A stretch of DNA of 64,000 nucleotides from Pseudomonas putida (lineage in GTDB: Bacteria; Pseudomonadota; Gammaproteobacteria; Pseudomonadales; Pseudomonadaceae): NCBI RefSeq assembly GCF_016406145.1, contig NZ_CP066306.1, positions 1,426,001 to 1,490,000 on the forward strand, in the 5' to 3' direction. The notes under the pieces are model-generated. The model saw nothing but the letters and a program-made list of their open reading frames with translations. It made no database searches and was not told the DNA's origin. Positions 1 through 9,282 of this stretch are shown here, piece by piece (position 1 is the first letter of the stretch; every line of letters begins with the position of its first letter). A program made the translations under genes and the position numbers.

Positions 1-1
1 A

Positions 2-199
2 ATTGCCGCGCGGCATCGGCGCGAGCTGCCGGCGGCGCTGCGCTTGTTCCTGCGCGGGCCGGGGGCGACGCGGACCAGCGGGGCTGGGGTGTTGAGCTAC
101 TTGCTGTTCGAAGCCAGCTATTGCAGCGAGCTGATCGAGCTGGGGCGGCGGGATGCGCTGGCCAAGCGGCGGGAGCTGGAGCAGTTTCTGGGGGTGTAA
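2..199 (+). CDS. Patatin-like phospholipase, C-terminal fragment
   Basis: The frame is open from the window edge to the TAA at 197-199, giving 65 residues. The C-terminal stretch (SYLLFE, then a Tyr-Cys-Ser-Glu-Leu-Ile-Glu-Leu-Gly run, RRDAL, and EQFLGV at the end) resembles the tail of bacterial patatin-like phospholipases (RssA/YchK type). The catalytic Ser and Asp would lie outside the window. The family call is inference from a short tail. Confidence 0.55.
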   Translation: MAARHRRELPAALRLFLRGPGATRTSGAGVLSYLLFEASYCSELIELGRRDALAKRRELEQFLGV

Positions 200-220
200 C
201 CGAACCTACGCGAACGGCGC

Positions 221-335
221 GTAGGAGCGGCCTTGTGTCGCGAAAGGGCCGCAAAGCGGCCCCATCGATAGTTGCAGCGCCGCTGAAAACCTGGGGCCGC
301 TGTGCGGCCCTTTCGCGACACGAGGCCGCTCCTAC
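221..335. repeat. REP/BIME pair, P. putida type
   Basis: Two copies of a roughly 43-bp element face each other at 221-263 and 293-335. Each starts with GTAGGAGCGGCC and contains TGTCGCGAAAGGGCCGC. Related pairs occur at 5720-5827 and 61488-61598. All are intergenic, as expected for Pseudomonas REP elements. The pair separates the convergent phospholipase and mlaA genes and may help stop transcription. Confidence 0.85.
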
Positions 336-356
336 AGCGGTTGTGCAGGCAGTAAA

Positions 357-1181
357 TTATTCGGCAATCTGCAACTTGCGCGACTGGGTATACACATACC
401 GAACCTTCTCGTACTCGAACGGCGAGTTGAGCTGGCCGTAGCGGAATTTGGTGGTGTAGCGCTTGTCCACCGCGCGCAGCAGGAAAATTTCCGGATGATC
501 GGTGCTGACCTCGGCCATATTCAGGTAATTGATCGCCTGTTCGCCGGCGTAATCCACCACCACCCCGGTGGTATCGCGCAAGTTGGATGGCCCCAGTACC
601 GGCAGCATGATGTACGGCCCATCAGGCACGCCATAGAACCCCAATGTCTGGCCAAAATCCTCGCTCTGGCGCGGCAGGCCCATCTTGGTCGCCGGGTCCC
701 ATAGCCCACCCACACCGATGATGGTATTGAACATCAGCCGTGCGGTGATCTCTGCCGAACGCTTTGCCTTTAGCTGCAGCACGCTGTTGAACAGGTTCGG
801 CACATCGCCCAGGTTATTGAAGAAATTGCTCACCCCGGTGCGCACGAACCTGGGTGTGACGTACTGGTAGCCATCCACCAGCGGCAGCAGCACCCACTGG
901 TCCAGGCGGTAATTGAAGTGGTAGATGCGCCGGTTCAGCGACTCCAGCGGGTCGTATATGTTGAGCGCCGCCAGGGTGGAGCGCTCGAATTCGCGCTGGT
1001 CCAGGCCTGGGTTGAATTTCAGTTCGCGCAGCGGGTCGATGAAGCCGTCGGCTTCGGGGGCCAAGGGTTCGGCGGTTACCTGAGGGTCGGACTCGATCAC
1101 GCTGGTGCGCGGCGCGGTTTCCGCGGCCAGGGCATTGCCGGCAAACAGCAGGGCGGTGGCGAAGAGGAATTTGTTAACCAC
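357..1181 (-). CDS. mlaA: MlaA/VacJ family outer-membrane lipid-asymmetry protein
   Basis: MlaA removes misplaced phospholipids from the outer leaflet of the outer membrane and feeds them to the Mla pathway. The family landmarks are present: YDPLESLNR, the long amphipathic middle, and the GPYIMLPVLGPSNLRD segment. I chose GTG at 1181 over the upstream ATG at 1244. It sits a few bases after a GGAG, gives a signal peptide ending AGNALA, and overlaps the stop of the upstream gene, implying coupling. The mature N-terminus begins Ala-Glu-Thr and has no lipobox cysteine, which is odd for a family that is usually lipidated. Product 274 aa. Confidence 0.85.
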   Translation of the reverse strand: MVNKFLFATALLFAGNALAAETAPRTSVIESDPQVTAEPLAPEADGFIDPLRELKFNPGLDQREFERSTLAALNIYDPLESLNRRIYHFNYRLDQWVLLPLVDGYQYVTPRFVRTGVSNFFNNLGDVPNLFNSVLQLKAKRSAEITARLMFNTIIGVGGLWDPATKMGLPRQSEDFGQTLGFYGVPDGPYIMLPVLGPSNLRDTTGVVVDYAGEQAINYLNMAEVSTDHPEIFLLRAVDKRYTTKFRYGQLNSPFEYEKVRYVYTQSRKLQIAE

Positions 1182-2472
1182 GGAAGAACTCCAGCATGGC
1201 GTCGCTGTTGACGCGGTAGTTGAGGTTGCCGCAATGGCCGCCATGGGGGTAAAGGGTCAGGCGCTCGCCGAACACCTTGCGCAGGAAGCCGATATCGCCC
1301 GGGCCGAGGATGACATCATCGGCATTGTGCATCACGGCGATTTTCGGGCTGTCGCGCAGGTAGTCCTCCAGCGCGTACAGGCTCACCTGGTTGACCAGTT
1401 GCAGGATGCTGTTGCCGTCGGTGCGGGCGCGCCACATCGGGATCACCTGCTCGGTCATGTAACAGTCGAAGTCGCACTGCAGGGCACGCTTGAAGAACGG
1501 CGTGAGGCTGCTGCCCTCGGTGATCGGGTACTTCGGCGGGATGATCAGGCCACGCCGGTTGATCAGGTCCGACGTGAAGGCGATATCGGCCGCCGAGAAG
1601 CGGAACGAGGTGCCGATCAGCATTGCCATCTGTTCGTTGGACAGGTGCTGACGCGACTGCTGGAAGTCATACAGCAGGGCCTCGTTGAGGTCGATGTAGC
1701 CCTTGTCCTGGAAATAGCGGGTGAGCTTTTCCAGCATAAGCTCATAGAACGTGGTGCTGCGGTCGATGCCTTTGACCTGGGTCTGCACCAGTTTGTCGAG
1801 GTTGTTGATCGAGGTGTACAGGTTGACCGGCGGGTTGAGCAGCAGCACACGCTTGAAGTTGAAGCTGCGACGGGTTTCATCCAGGTGGCTGACGAACGCC
1901 GCGTCCAGCGCGCCCAGGCTGTACCCGGTGAGGTAGTACTCGCTGATCGGCAGGCGCGGGTGCTGGGCACGTACGGCTTGCATCACCCGGTACATGTCTT
2001 CGGCGTCTTCCCGGCTGATGCCCGGGGTGGCGAAGCGCGAGGCGGCGCTCATGAAGTCGTAGCTGGTCGGCGACGACAGCTGAACCACGTGGTAACCGGC
2101 CTGGTAGAACAGTTTTTTCAGGTATTCGTTGATGGTGCTCGAATACGGCGCGCCGGTGCCGGCGATGATGAAGATCAGCGGCGCTTCATGGTCCTGGCGA
2201 GCCAGGCGGTACTTGAGCTTTTTCACTGCCCAGAAGTTGTCGGGCAGGGTGAATTCACGCTCCGGGCGCAAATTGAGGCTGTAGTCGCTCTGGTCGATCT
2301 CGTCGTCGCTGGGCAGCGTTGGGCGCTGATCGGGCGGCGTCGTGGCGATCGTCGCCTCGAACGGGTTGGTCAAGGGGAAGCCGTAGGTTGCGGCGTCGAT
2401 GTCGCGCGCAGAAGCGGCCACAGTCATGAGCAGGCCGCCAAGAAGGGCGGCTAGGCGCCAATATCGAAGCAT
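1174..2472 (-). CDS. Secreted alpha/beta-hydrolase-fold protein
   Basis: The 432-aa product has an N-terminal signal peptide (MLRYWRLAALLGGLLMTVAASA). A hydrolase core follows, with a GTG oxyanion-type loop after IFIIA, the nucleophile elbow GYSLG about 190 residues in, an Asp-Asp after VMHNA, and a late His in GGHCG. These make a plausible Ser-Asp-His triad. The start at 2472 follows a GGGG Shine-Dalgarno. The gene overlaps mlaA by a few bases, so the two are probably one operon with a cell-envelope role. The substrate is unknown. Close relatives are sometimes annotated as protein kinases, which this sequence does not support. Confidence 0.7.
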   Translation of the reverse strand: MLRYWRLAALLGGLLMTVAASARDIDAATYGFPLTNPFEATIATTPPDQRPTLPSDDEIDQSDYSLNLRPEREFTLPDNFWAVKKLKYRLARQDHEAPLIFIIAGTGAPYSSTINEYLKKLFYQAGYHVVQLSSPTSYDFMSAASRFATPGISREDAEDMYRVMQAVRAQHPRLPISEYYLTGYSLGALDAAFVSHLDETRRSFNFKRVLLLNPPVNLYTSINNLDKLVQTQVKGIDRSTTFYELMLEKLTRYFQDKGYIDLNEALLYDFQQSRQHLSNEQMAMLIGTSFRFSAADIAFTSDLINRRGLIIPPKYPITEGSSLTPFFKRALQCDFDCYMTEQVIPMWRARTDGNSILQLVNQVSLYALEDYLRDSPKIAVMHNADDVILGPGDIGFLRKVFGERLTLYPHGGHCGNLNYRVNSDAMLEFFRG

Positions 2473-2533
2473 GTAATCCCCCAGAAAGAACGCGAGCAAG
2501 GTACTGCGCTACGCAGGCTAGGACCACAAGTGC

Positions 2534-2551
2534 CTTGGCAAAGTTGCCAAG
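2534..2551. promoter_or_regulatory. 18-bp palindrome between divergent genes
   Basis: CTTGGCAA-AG-TTGCCAAG has perfect 8-bp arms around a 2-bp centre. It lies about 60 bp upstream of the hydrolase start, in the gap between divergent genes. This placement suggests a repressor or activator operator. The cognate regulator is not identifiable here. Confidence 0.4.
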
Positions 2552-2667
2552 TGCGGTGGCCTTTGGTGTGCTTGTTATCTGCAACATAGCTGCAGGATTG
2601 TGATTTTGCCTTACAACGGGCCTTGGGCGATCATGGCTTGTTTCGATTACTGCTATTGGAGAACGGG

Positions 2668-3036
2668 ATGTCTCGTACCTTGCCGGCGGCGCTGCTCTTG
2701 CTGTTTCTCGCTTTGTGGCTGGCTGCCAGTTACGGCGTGCGCTACGGGTTGATGGAAGATGCGCAGTGGGTCGGCCTTTGCGCCGTACCGGGTGAGCACT
2801 GGCAGTGCCAGGTGCGCTCGATGCTGGGGCTGGGGATTCACTTTCAGGTGATGGCCTGGGCCGGGCTTGCGCTGGCGTTGCTGGCGCAGGTGCTTGGCGG
2901 GCGCAGCGGTTGGTGGCTGGCGGTGTTGGCGCTGGTGTTCAGCATCCCGGCGCTGGTGCTGTATACCGCCAGCATTGCGGTGTTTGCGGTGGTGCTGGCG
3001 GGGTTACGGCTGGTACGGCAAGCGCGTCGCGGCTGA
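2668..3036 (+). CDS. Small inner-membrane protein of unknown function
   Basis: The 122-aa product starts at an ATG preceded by GGAGAACGGG. It has about three hydrophobic segments: residues 5-20, around 55-75, and 80-110. Two cysteines (in GLCAV and WQCQV) lie in the loop after the first segment, which would be periplasmic if the N-terminus is inside, so a disulfide is possible. Its C-terminus is basic (RLVRQARRG). No function can be assigned. Confidence 0.65.
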   Translation: MSRTLPAALLLLFLALWLAASYGVRYGLMEDAQWVGLCAVPGEHWQCQVRSMLGLGIHFQVMAWAGLALALLAQVLGGRSGWWLAVLALVFSIPALVLYTASIAVFAVVLAGLRLVRQARRG

Positions 3037-3075
3037 CAGGGGCTGCCATGCAGCCCATTCGCCGGCACCTCGGTA

Positions 3076-4641
3076 TCAAGCCTTGCGCACCCGCAAACTC
3101 CGCCACAACGCCGCTGCCATCAGCACACAGACCACCGCCCAACCCCAGGCCTGCTGATTCTCCAGCCCTTCCCGGTACAGCTGCGGCATCACACCGGCCC
3201 CGACGATAAACGCCAGCAACGCCACCTCTGCCCGTGCTGCCACCACCGGGCGCAGCAGGTAAACCAGCGCCGGCAACGCCAGCGCTGCCGTAGGGAAACT
3301 GCGATAACGCGGGTCGAACACCATCGCCAGCATGCTCACTGCCGCCGCAAAGCCTGCCGCCACCAATAACCACCCAGCGCGCGCCTCGAGCCAGGCAAAC
3401 AAACGCTCCCGCCAGCCAGCCCGGCGCGCCAGCGCCAGCAGTGCATGGGCCAGCACCAGCAGATTCAGCCCCGCCAGCAACGCTGCCCACAGCCATTCCC
3501 CGGCAAACCTTGCGTGGATACGCATCAATTCACCCCACAGCCCCAGGCAGCCAGCGCCAAACGCCGCCAGCAACGGCAACAGCAACGCCCCGGTTGCGGT
3601 GCCAGGGCGCCCTGCGAACACCAGCATTACTACCATCAACACCGCGCTTGCCAACAACCACTGGGGCCAGTGGTGCAGGTTGCTCACAGGGCCCTCGAGT
3701 ACGCCTTTGTCCTGCCGGTCGGCATCGTACAGGCCCCAGTAGCCGCCCACCGCGCCTTCGCTGACGCGCTTCCACGGCTGGTCGAAGGCTTCGATCAGGT
3801 TGTAGTGCCAGCCATTGGCCTCGGCCATGGCGACGAAGCCGCGGATGAAGCGTGCTTCGTTGGCCCGGCTGGGCACAGCGGTTTCGCGCTGGCGGCCTTC
3901 GCTGGGCCAGCCGGTCTCGCCAATGAAGATATCCTTGGGCGCAAAGCGCGTACCGAACACCCGACGCACATCAGCGACATGCGCCAGGGCATCTTCGATA
4001 CCGCGCGGGTCGTCCTCCCAGTAGGGCAACAGGTGGATCGTCAGGAAGTCCACCGCTGGCGCCACCTGCGGGTGCTGCAGCCAGAACTCCCAGACATCGG
4101 CATAGGTCACCGGTACATTGACCTGGCTTTTCACTTTGCCGATCAGCGCGGCCAGGCGCTCGCCGGTCACTTCCTTGCGCAGCAGCGCCTCGTTGCCCAC
4201 GATCACCGCACTGACCACGTCCGGGTTGGCGTTGGCGGCGGCGATCAGCAAATCCACTTCCTTGTCGGTATCGACCGGGTTGGCATTGACCCATGCCCCG
4301 AGCATCACCTTCAGGCCATGCTTGCGCGCCAGTGCCGGAATCGCCTCCATGCCGGTCATGGAATAGGTGCGGATGCACTGAAAACGTTCTGCCAACAGCG
4401 CCAGGTCAGCGTCCATGCGCGCCGGGCGCAAGCGAAAAGGCTGGTCGAAAGGCGACTGGTCCTTGTCGAACGGGGTGTAGGAGGCACACTGTAATTTGTG
4501 CGTGGGGCTGGCAGCGTCCGGTAGCAGGATCGGCTTGCCGAGCGTGTACCAGAGCGCCCCAAGCCCTGAGAGGGCAAACAGGCAGGCGAACAGGTACAGC
4601 GGTAGCAGCAGGCGGGCAGGGCTGGGCATCAGGCGGTCCAT
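3076..4641 (-). CDS. Glycoside hydrolase family 17 membrane protein (beta-glucan-acting)
   Basis: The product is about 521 aa. One N-terminal membrane segment is followed by a GH17 (beta/alpha)8 domain to about residue 320. The proposed acid Glu is in VGNEALLR and the nucleophile Glu in GETGWPSEG, both standard for GH17. A C-terminal block of about seven or eight membrane helices follows. Related Pseudomonas proteins act as beta-1,3-glucan transferases or glucosidases, so a role in periplasmic or exported glucan is likely. The ATG at 4641 is chosen; a TTG at 4653 is possible and neither has a strong ribosome site. Confidence 0.8.
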   Translation of the reverse strand: MDRLMPSPARLLLPLYLFACLFALSGLGALWYTLGKPILLPDAASPTHKLQCASYTPFDKDQSPFDQPFRLRPARMDADLALLAERFQCIRTYSMTGMEAIPALARKHGLKVMLGAWVNANPVDTDKEVDLLIAAANANPDVVSAVIVGNEALLRKEVTGERLAALIGKVKSQVNVPVTYADVWEFWLQHPQVAPAVDFLTIHLLPYWEDDPRGIEDALAHVADVRRVFGTRFAPKDIFIGETGWPSEGRQRETAVPSRANEARFIRGFVAMAEANGWHYNLIEAFDQPWKRVSEGAVGGYWGLYDADRQDKGVLEGPVSNLHHWPQWLLASAVLMVVMLVFAGRPGTATGALLLPLLAAFGAGCLGLWGELMRIHARFAGEWLWAALLAGLNLLVLAHALLALARRAGWRERLFAWLEARAGWLLVAAGFAAAVSMLAMVFDPRYRSFPTAALALPALVYLLRPVVAARAEVALLAFIVGAGVMPQLYREGLENQQAWGWAVVCVLMAAALWRSLRVRKA

Positions 4642-4838
4642 CGTCAGGCGCAAAGCGTTAGATAGTAGCCCGGCGCCAATCCTTTGGCATGCAAGGATCG
4701 CGCAGAACGGCGCAGGCAGATGCCGCTAATGGCACAGTGCTGTCGCAAAGGATTTGGTTACAGGTCGCACTTGGAGCAGGTTGGGCTCCGTTGCAGGAAC
4801 ATGATGCAATCTCCGAGACCTGACGAGGGGATGCTTTG

Positions 4839-5699
4839 ATGGCAACTTTGAAAAAAATGCGACGACTCCTGGGGGCGGGCACCGCCCTGGTACTGGCCAT
4901 GAGCGCTGCTCAGGCCATGGCCAAAGAAGTGAGCATCGGTTACGTGGATGGCTGGGCCGACAGCGTGGCGACCACCAACGTGGCCGCCGAAGTGATCAAG
5001 CAGAAACTCGGCTACGACGTGAAGCTGCAGGCCGTGGCCACCGGCATCATGTGGCAGGGTGTGGCCACCGGCAAACTCGACGCCATGCTCTCGGCCTGGT
5101 TGCCGGTGACCCATGGTGAGTACTGGACCAAGAACAAGGACAACGTGGTCGATTACGGCGCCAACTTCAAGGATGCCAAGATCGGCCTGATCGTTCCGGA
5201 GTACGTCAAGGCCAACAGCATTACCGACCTCAAGACCGATGAAAGCTTCAAGCAGAAGATCGTCGGCATCGACGCAGGCTCCGGGGTAATGCTCAAGACC
5301 GACCAGGCCATCAAAGACTACGAACTTACCGGCTACAAGCTGCAGGCAAGCTCCGGCGCGGCGATGACCGCCGAACTGGGCCGCGCCTACGCCAAGCAGC
5401 AGTCCATTGCCGTGACCGGCTGGGTGCCGCACTGGATGTTCGCCAAGTGGAAGCTGAAGTTCCTCGAAGACCCCAAAGGTGTCTACGGTGCCGCCGAGAC
5501 GGTCAACAGCATCGGCAGCAAGGAGCTGGCGACCAAGGCGCCGGAAGTGGCCGAGTTCCTGAAGAAGTTCAGTTGGCAGTCCAAGGATGAGATCGGCGAG
5601 GTGATGCTGGCGATTCAGGAAGGCGCCAAGCCTGAAGCGGCGGCCAAGGACTGGGTGGCCAAGCACCCGGACCGAGTCAAGGAGTGGACTGGCAAGTAA
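4839..5699 (+). CDS. Glycine betaine/choline ABC transporter substrate-binding protein (OpuAC/ProX-like)
   Basis: The 286-aa periplasmic binding protein has a signal peptide ending AQAMA. It is followed by VSIGYVDGWADS and a Trp-rich ligand site (IMWQGVATG, SAWLPVTHGEYW, GWVPHWMFAKW), the aromatic box typical of quaternary-amine binders. The start at 4839 follows GAGGGG at 4825. No permease or ATPase gene is adjacent, so it is an orphan receptor that may serve a Cbc-type transporter elsewhere. The osmolyte theme matches the NAGGN genes further on. Confidence 0.85.
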   Translation: MATLKKMRRLLGAGTALVLAMSAAQAMAKEVSIGYVDGWADSVATTNVAAEVIKQKLGYDVKLQAVATGIMWQGVATGKLDAMLSAWLPVTHGEYWTKNKDNVVDYGANFKDAKIGLIVPEYVKANSITDLKTDESFKQKIVGIDAGSGVMLKTDQAIKDYELTGYKLQASSGAAMTAELGRAYAKQQSIAVTGWVPHWMFAKWKLKFLEDPKGVYGAAETVNSIGSKELATKAPEVAEFLKKFSWQSKDEIGEVMLAIQEGAKPEAAAKDWVAKHPDRVKEWTGK

Positions 5700-5719
5700 C
5701 GAATTCAAACTTTCCGAAG

Positions 5720-5827
5720 CGGGGCTGCTGTGCAGCCCTTTCGCGACACGAGGCCGCTCCTACAGGCGTTATGCGATTCCTGTAGGAGCGGCCTCGTGTC
5801 GCGAAAGGGCCGTACAGCGGCCCCGCT
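5720..5827. repeat. REP/BIME pair, P. putida type
   Basis: Inverted copies at about 5720-5764 and 5780-5827 share the TGTCGCGAAAGGGC core and GTAGGAGCGGCC edge with the other REP pairs here. The pair follows the betaine-binding gene and could fold as a large stem after its stop. Confidence 0.85.
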
Positions 5828-5949
5828 TTGTTACTTATTCTGTAAAACACCGTTGCATCTAAGACTAAGGTCGTCTGGTTGGCGTTCAAAGGCAGCATAA
5901 AGTGACGGTGTGGGTTCCATCCCCTATCTGTGCTGCTAGGACAAAAACA

Positions 5950-6261
5950 ATGAACGACAGCATTTACCTCTCGATACAAAACAGCCCCCGCTTCAAGGAG
6001 CTGGTCAGCAAACGCGAACGGTTCGCCTGGATTCTCTCGGCGATCATGCTCGGCTTGTACTGCGCCTTCATCCTCCTGATCGCCTACGGTCCTCATCTGC
6101 TGGGCGCCAAGCTCAGCCCTGAGTCGTCGATTACCTGGGGCATCCCCCTGGGCGTCGGCCTGATCATTTCGGCATTCGTCCTGACCGCCATCTACGTGCG
6201 CCGCGCCAACGGCGAGTTCGATGAGCTGAACAAGGCCATCCTCAAGGAGGCGCAACAATGA
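5950..6261 (+). CDS. DUF485 (YjcH-like) membrane protein, partner of ActP
   Basis: The 103-aa product has two membrane segments ([20 protein letters not shown] and [17 protein letters not shown]) flanked by charged ends. DUF485 genes are almost always next to actP-type acetate/solute symporters. This one overlaps the next start by ATGA, so translation is coupled. Start ATG 5950; the longer frame upstream lacks a ribosome site. Confidence 0.85.
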   Translation: MNDSIYLSIQNSPRFKELVSKRERFAWILSAIMLGLYCAFILLIAYGPHLLGAKLSPESSITWGIPLGVGLIISAFVLTAIYVRRANGEFDELNKAILKEAQQ

Positions 6262-7922
6262 TTCGCCACACCAAAGCCTTGGCCGTACTGGCCTGCGGCG
6301 TTTTCGCACCCGCTGTGTGGGCAGCCGATGCCCTGACCGGCGAGGTGCAGAAACAACCGCTGAACGTTGCAGCGATCGCCATGTTCGTGGCCTTCGTCGC
6401 CTTTACCTTGGGCATCACCTACTGGGCCTCCAAGCGTAACAAGTCGGCAGCCGACTACTACGCTGCCGGCGGCAAGATCACCGGCTTTCAGAACGGCCTG
6501 GCGATTGCCGGCGACTACATGTCGGCAGCGTCGTTCCTGGGTATTTCCGCGCTGGTGTTCACCTCCGGCTACGACGGCCTGATCTACTCGATCGGCTTTT
6601 TGGTCGGCTGGCCGATCATTCTGTTCCTGATCGCCGAACGCCTGCGCAACCTGGGCAAATACACCTTTGCCGACGTGGCGTCCTACCGCCTGGGGCAAAA
6701 GGAAATCCGTACCCTGTCGGCCTCCGGTTCGCTGGTGGTGGTGGCGTTCTACCTGATCGCGCAGATGGTCGGCGCCGGCAAGCTGATCGAACTGCTGTTC
6801 GGCCTGGACTACCATGTGGCGGTTATCCTGGTGGGCGTCCTGATGTGCCTGTACGTGCTGTTCGGCGGCATGCTGGCCACCACCTGGGTACAGATCATCA
6901 AGGCCGTACTGCTGCTGTCCGGCGCCAGCTTCATGGCACTGATGGTCATGAAACACGTGGGCTTCGACTTCAACACCCTGTTCTCCGAAGCGATCAAGGT
7001 GCACAGCAAGGGCGAGGCGATCATGAGCCCGGGCGGCCTGGTCAAGGACCCGATCTCTGCCTTCTCGCTGGGCCTGGCGCTGATGTTCGGTACTGCCGGC
7101 CTGCCGCATATCCTGATGCGCTTCTTCACCGTCAGCGACGCCAAGGAAGCGCGCAAGAGCGTGCTCTACGCCACCGGTTTCATCGGCTACTTCTATATCC
7201 TGACCTTCATCATCGGTTTTGGCGCGATCCTGCTGGTCAGCACCAACCCGGACTTCAAGGACGCCGCCGGCGCCCTGCTGGGCGGCAACAACATGGCCGC
7301 GGTGCATTTGGCTGATGCCGTGGGTGGCAGCATCTTCCTCGGCTTCATCTCGGCGGTGGCGTTCGCCACCATCCTGGCGGTGGTTGCCGGCCTGACCCTG
7401 GCCGGTGCCTCGGCGGTATCCCATGACCTGTACGCCAGCGTGTGGCGCAAAGGCAAGGCCAACGACAAGGACGAGATCCGCGTCTCGAAGATCACCACCA
7501 TCGCCCTTGGCGTGCTGGCGATCGGCCTGGGGATTCTGTTTGAGAAGCAGAACATCGCCTTCATGGTCGGCCTGGCGTTCTCCATTGCCGCCAGCTGCAA
7601 CTTCCCGGTACTGCTGCTTTCGATGTACTGGAAGAAGCTGACCACCCGCGGCGCCATGATCGGCGGCTGGCTGGGCCTGGTGAGTGCAGTGACACTGATG
7701 ATCCTTGGCCCGACCATCTGGGTGCAGATCCTCGGCCACGAGAAGCCGATTTACCCTTACGAGTACCCGGCACTGTTCTCGATGCTGATTGCCTTCGTCG
7801 GTATCTGGTTCTTCTCGGTCACCGACAAGTCCAAGGCGGCTGAAAGCGAACGTGCGCTGTTCTTCCCGCAGTTCGTCCGCTCGCAAACCGGCCTGGGGGC
7901 TTCAGGCGCCGTTTCGCACTGA
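6258..7922 (+). CDS. actP: Cation/acetate symporter ActP (SSS family)
   Basis: The 554-aa sodium:solute symporter has a signal-like first segment, about 13 membrane helices, and the ActP signatures [23 protein letters not shown] and [15 protein letters not shown]. It imports acetate and related short monocarboxylates with a cation. It overlaps the DUF485 gene and is followed directly by a strong terminator, so the two form a bicistron. Confidence 0.93.
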   Translation: MIRHTKALAVLACGVFAPAVWAADALTGEVQKQPLNVAAIAMFVAFVAFTLGITYWASKRNKSAADYYAAGGKITGFQNGLAIAGDYMSAASFLGISALVFTSGYDGLIYSIGFLVGWPIILFLIAERLRNLGKYTFADVASYRLGQKEIRTLSASGSLVVVAFYLIAQMVGAGKLIELLFGLDYHVAVILVGVLMCLYVLFGGMLATTWVQIIKAVLLLSGASFMALMVMKHVGFDFNTLFSEAIKVHSKGEAIMSPGGLVKDPISAFSLGLALMFGTAGLPHILMRFFTVSDAKEARKSVLYATGFIGYFYILTFIIGFGAILLVSTNPDFKDAAGALLGGNNMAAVHLADAVGGSIFLGFISAVAFATILAVVAGLTLAGASAVSHDLYASVWRKGKANDKDEIRVSKITTIALGVLAIGLGILFEKQNIAFMVGLAFSIAASCNFPVLLLSMYWKKLTTRGAMIGGWLGLVSAVTLMILGPTIWVQILGHEKPIYPYEYPALFSMLIAFVGIWFFSVTDKSKAAESERALFFPQFVRSQTGLGASGAVSH

Positions 7923-7936
7923 TTGACGCCCCAATG

Positions 7937-7977
7937 AAAAACCGCGCTGCAGCTGTTGCTGCAGCGCGGTTTTTTTG
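7937..7977 (+). terminator. Rho-independent terminator after actP
   Basis: A 12-bp perfect stem (ACCGCGCTGCAG at 7941-7952, CTGCAGCGCGGT at 7959-7970) with a 6-nt loop is followed by seven T residues. Confidence 0.93.
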
Positions 7978-7987
7978 TTTGCCAGCG

Positions 7988-8140
7988 CTAGATCATGCCG
8001 AGCAACAACAACACCAGCAGAATCACCAGCACCACGCCAATGATGCCGGATGGGCCATAGCCCCAGCTGCGCGAGTGTGGGAAGACCGGTAAGCCACCAA
8101 TCAACAGCAGGATCAGGATGATGATGAGGATCGTGGTCAT
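7988..8140 (-). CDS. DUF3309-like 50-aa membrane peptide
   Basis: The frame runs ATG 8140 to TAG 7988. Two hydrophobic stretches rich in Ile and Leu (MTTILIIILILLLIGGLPVF and IGVVLVILLVLLLLGMI) flank a short WGYGPSG turn, the layout of DUF3309 peptides. An AAGGA lies 7-8 nt before the start. Such peptides are common beside stress genes in Proteobacteria, but their function is unknown. Confidence 0.8.
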   Translation of the reverse strand: MTTILIIILILLLIGGLPVFPHSRSWGYGPSGIIGVVLVILLVLLLLGMI

Positions 8141-8239
8141 GACGGAGTCCTTGCGTGGTTAGGGGTCAAGGGCCTCGAACAGCTGGCCTCTTGTTAATTC
8201 GGACCGGCGCCGCTTGGCAAAGATTCCATTTGCTTGGCA

Positions 8240-8254
8240 CTGACCGCGTGGTCA
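8240..8254. promoter_or_regulatory. Possible operator upstream of the SDR gene
   Basis: TGACC-GCGT-GGTCA is an inverted repeat about 90 bp before the oxidoreductase start, in an otherwise empty 200-bp gap. The size and symmetry fit a GntR- or TetR-type operator. No regulator gene is adjacent. Confidence 0.25.
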
Positions 8255-8346
8255 TGCCCACCCATTCACTACCCTGATGAACCCTCCCTGACGTCAACGC
8301 CTTGATTAGACTGGGCTCACCACCCATCAGTACAAGGCCTGCCACC

Positions 8347-9162
8347 ATGCACAAACGCATCATGATCACTGGCGCCGGTTCCGGTCTCGGCCGCGAGATT
8401 GCCCTGCGCTGGGCGCGCGAGGGCTGGCGCCTGGCGCTGGCCGATGTCAACGAGCCAGGCCTGCGCGAAACCCTTGAGCGGGTGCGCAGTGCCGGTGGCG
8501 AAGGTTTCATTCAGCGCTGCGACGTGCGCGACTACAGCCAGCTGACCGCCCTGGCCCAGGCCTGCGAAGAGAAGTTCGGCGGTATCGACGTGATCGTCAA
8601 CAACGCCGGTGTCGCCTCGGGCGGCTTCTTCGCCGAGCTGTCGCTGGAAGACTGGGACTGGCAGATCGCGGTCAACCTGATGGGTGTGGTCAAAGGCTGC
8701 AAGGCCTTCCTGCCGCTGCTCGAGCGCAGCAAGGGGCGCATCATCAATGTGGCGTCGATGGCGGCCCTGATGCAGGGGCCGGGCATGAGCAACTACAACG
8801 TTGCCAAGGCCGGTGTGCTGGCACTGTCGGAGAGCCTGCTGGTAGAGCTGCGCCAGCTGGAAGTGGCAGTGCACGTGGTGTGCCCGTCGTTCTTCCAGAC
8901 CAACCTGCTCGACTCTTTCCGTGGGCCTAACCCGGCCATGAAGGCCCAGGTGGGCAAACTGCTGGAGGGCTCGCCGATCAGTGCGGCGGACATTGCCGAC
9001 TACATCCACCAGCAGGTCAACGCCGGTGAGTTCCTGATCCTGCCCCACGAGGCCGGGCGCCAGGCCTGGCAGCTCAAGCAGCAGGCGCCGCAGCGGCTGT
9101 ATGACGAGATGGCAGAGATGGCGGTGAAAATGCGTAGCAAGGCCCAAGCGCGCGGATTGTAG
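8347..9162 (+). CDS. Short-chain dehydrogenase/reductase (SDR)
   Basis: The 271-aa classical SDR has the cofactor motif TGAGSGLG at residues 7-14, NNAG around residue 85, a catalytic Ser in NVASMAA, and the YNVAK catalytic Tyr/Lys. An Asp after the second beta strand (LADVN) favours NAD over NADP. It probably oxidises or reduces a short or medium hydroxy/keto substrate; the substrate cannot be inferred. It stands alone on its strand. Confidence 0.85.
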   Translation: MHKRIMITGAGSGLGREIALRWAREGWRLALADVNEPGLRETLERVRSAGGEGFIQRCDVRDYSQLTALAQACEEKFGGIDVIVNNAGVASGGFFAELSLEDWDWQIAVNLMGVVKGCKAFLPLLERSKGRIINVASMAALMQGPGMSNYNVAKAGVLALSESLLVELRQLEVAVHVVCPSFFQTNLLDSFRGPNPAMKAQVGKLLEGSPISAADIADYIHQQVNAGEFLILPHEAGRQAWQLKQQAPQRLYDEMAEMAVKMRSKAQARGL

Positions 9163-9282
9163 TACCGTCTGTAGGGCGAATTACCTGCCGATGTAGGCTT
9201 GTTCTGAATTGCTGCGGGCCCGTTGAGTCACCGGATATCCCCATGCAATCTCCGGTTTTCCCTGTTGCCGGAGGACCGGAAC

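Noticed and set aside
1105..2454. Long plus-strand frame opposite the hydrolase gene
   Set aside because: Antisense shadow of a better gene; low-complexity, rich in Ala/Val/Arg/Gln, with no ribosome site. High third-position GC in Pseudomonas creates such frames.
3445..4494. Long plus-strand frame opposite the GH17 gene
   Set aside because: Same shadow effect; the minus-strand protein has conserved catalytic motifs.
6192..7886. 564-codon minus frame opposite actP
   Set aside because: Composition is His/Gln/Asp-rich and unlike any protein; actP is certain.
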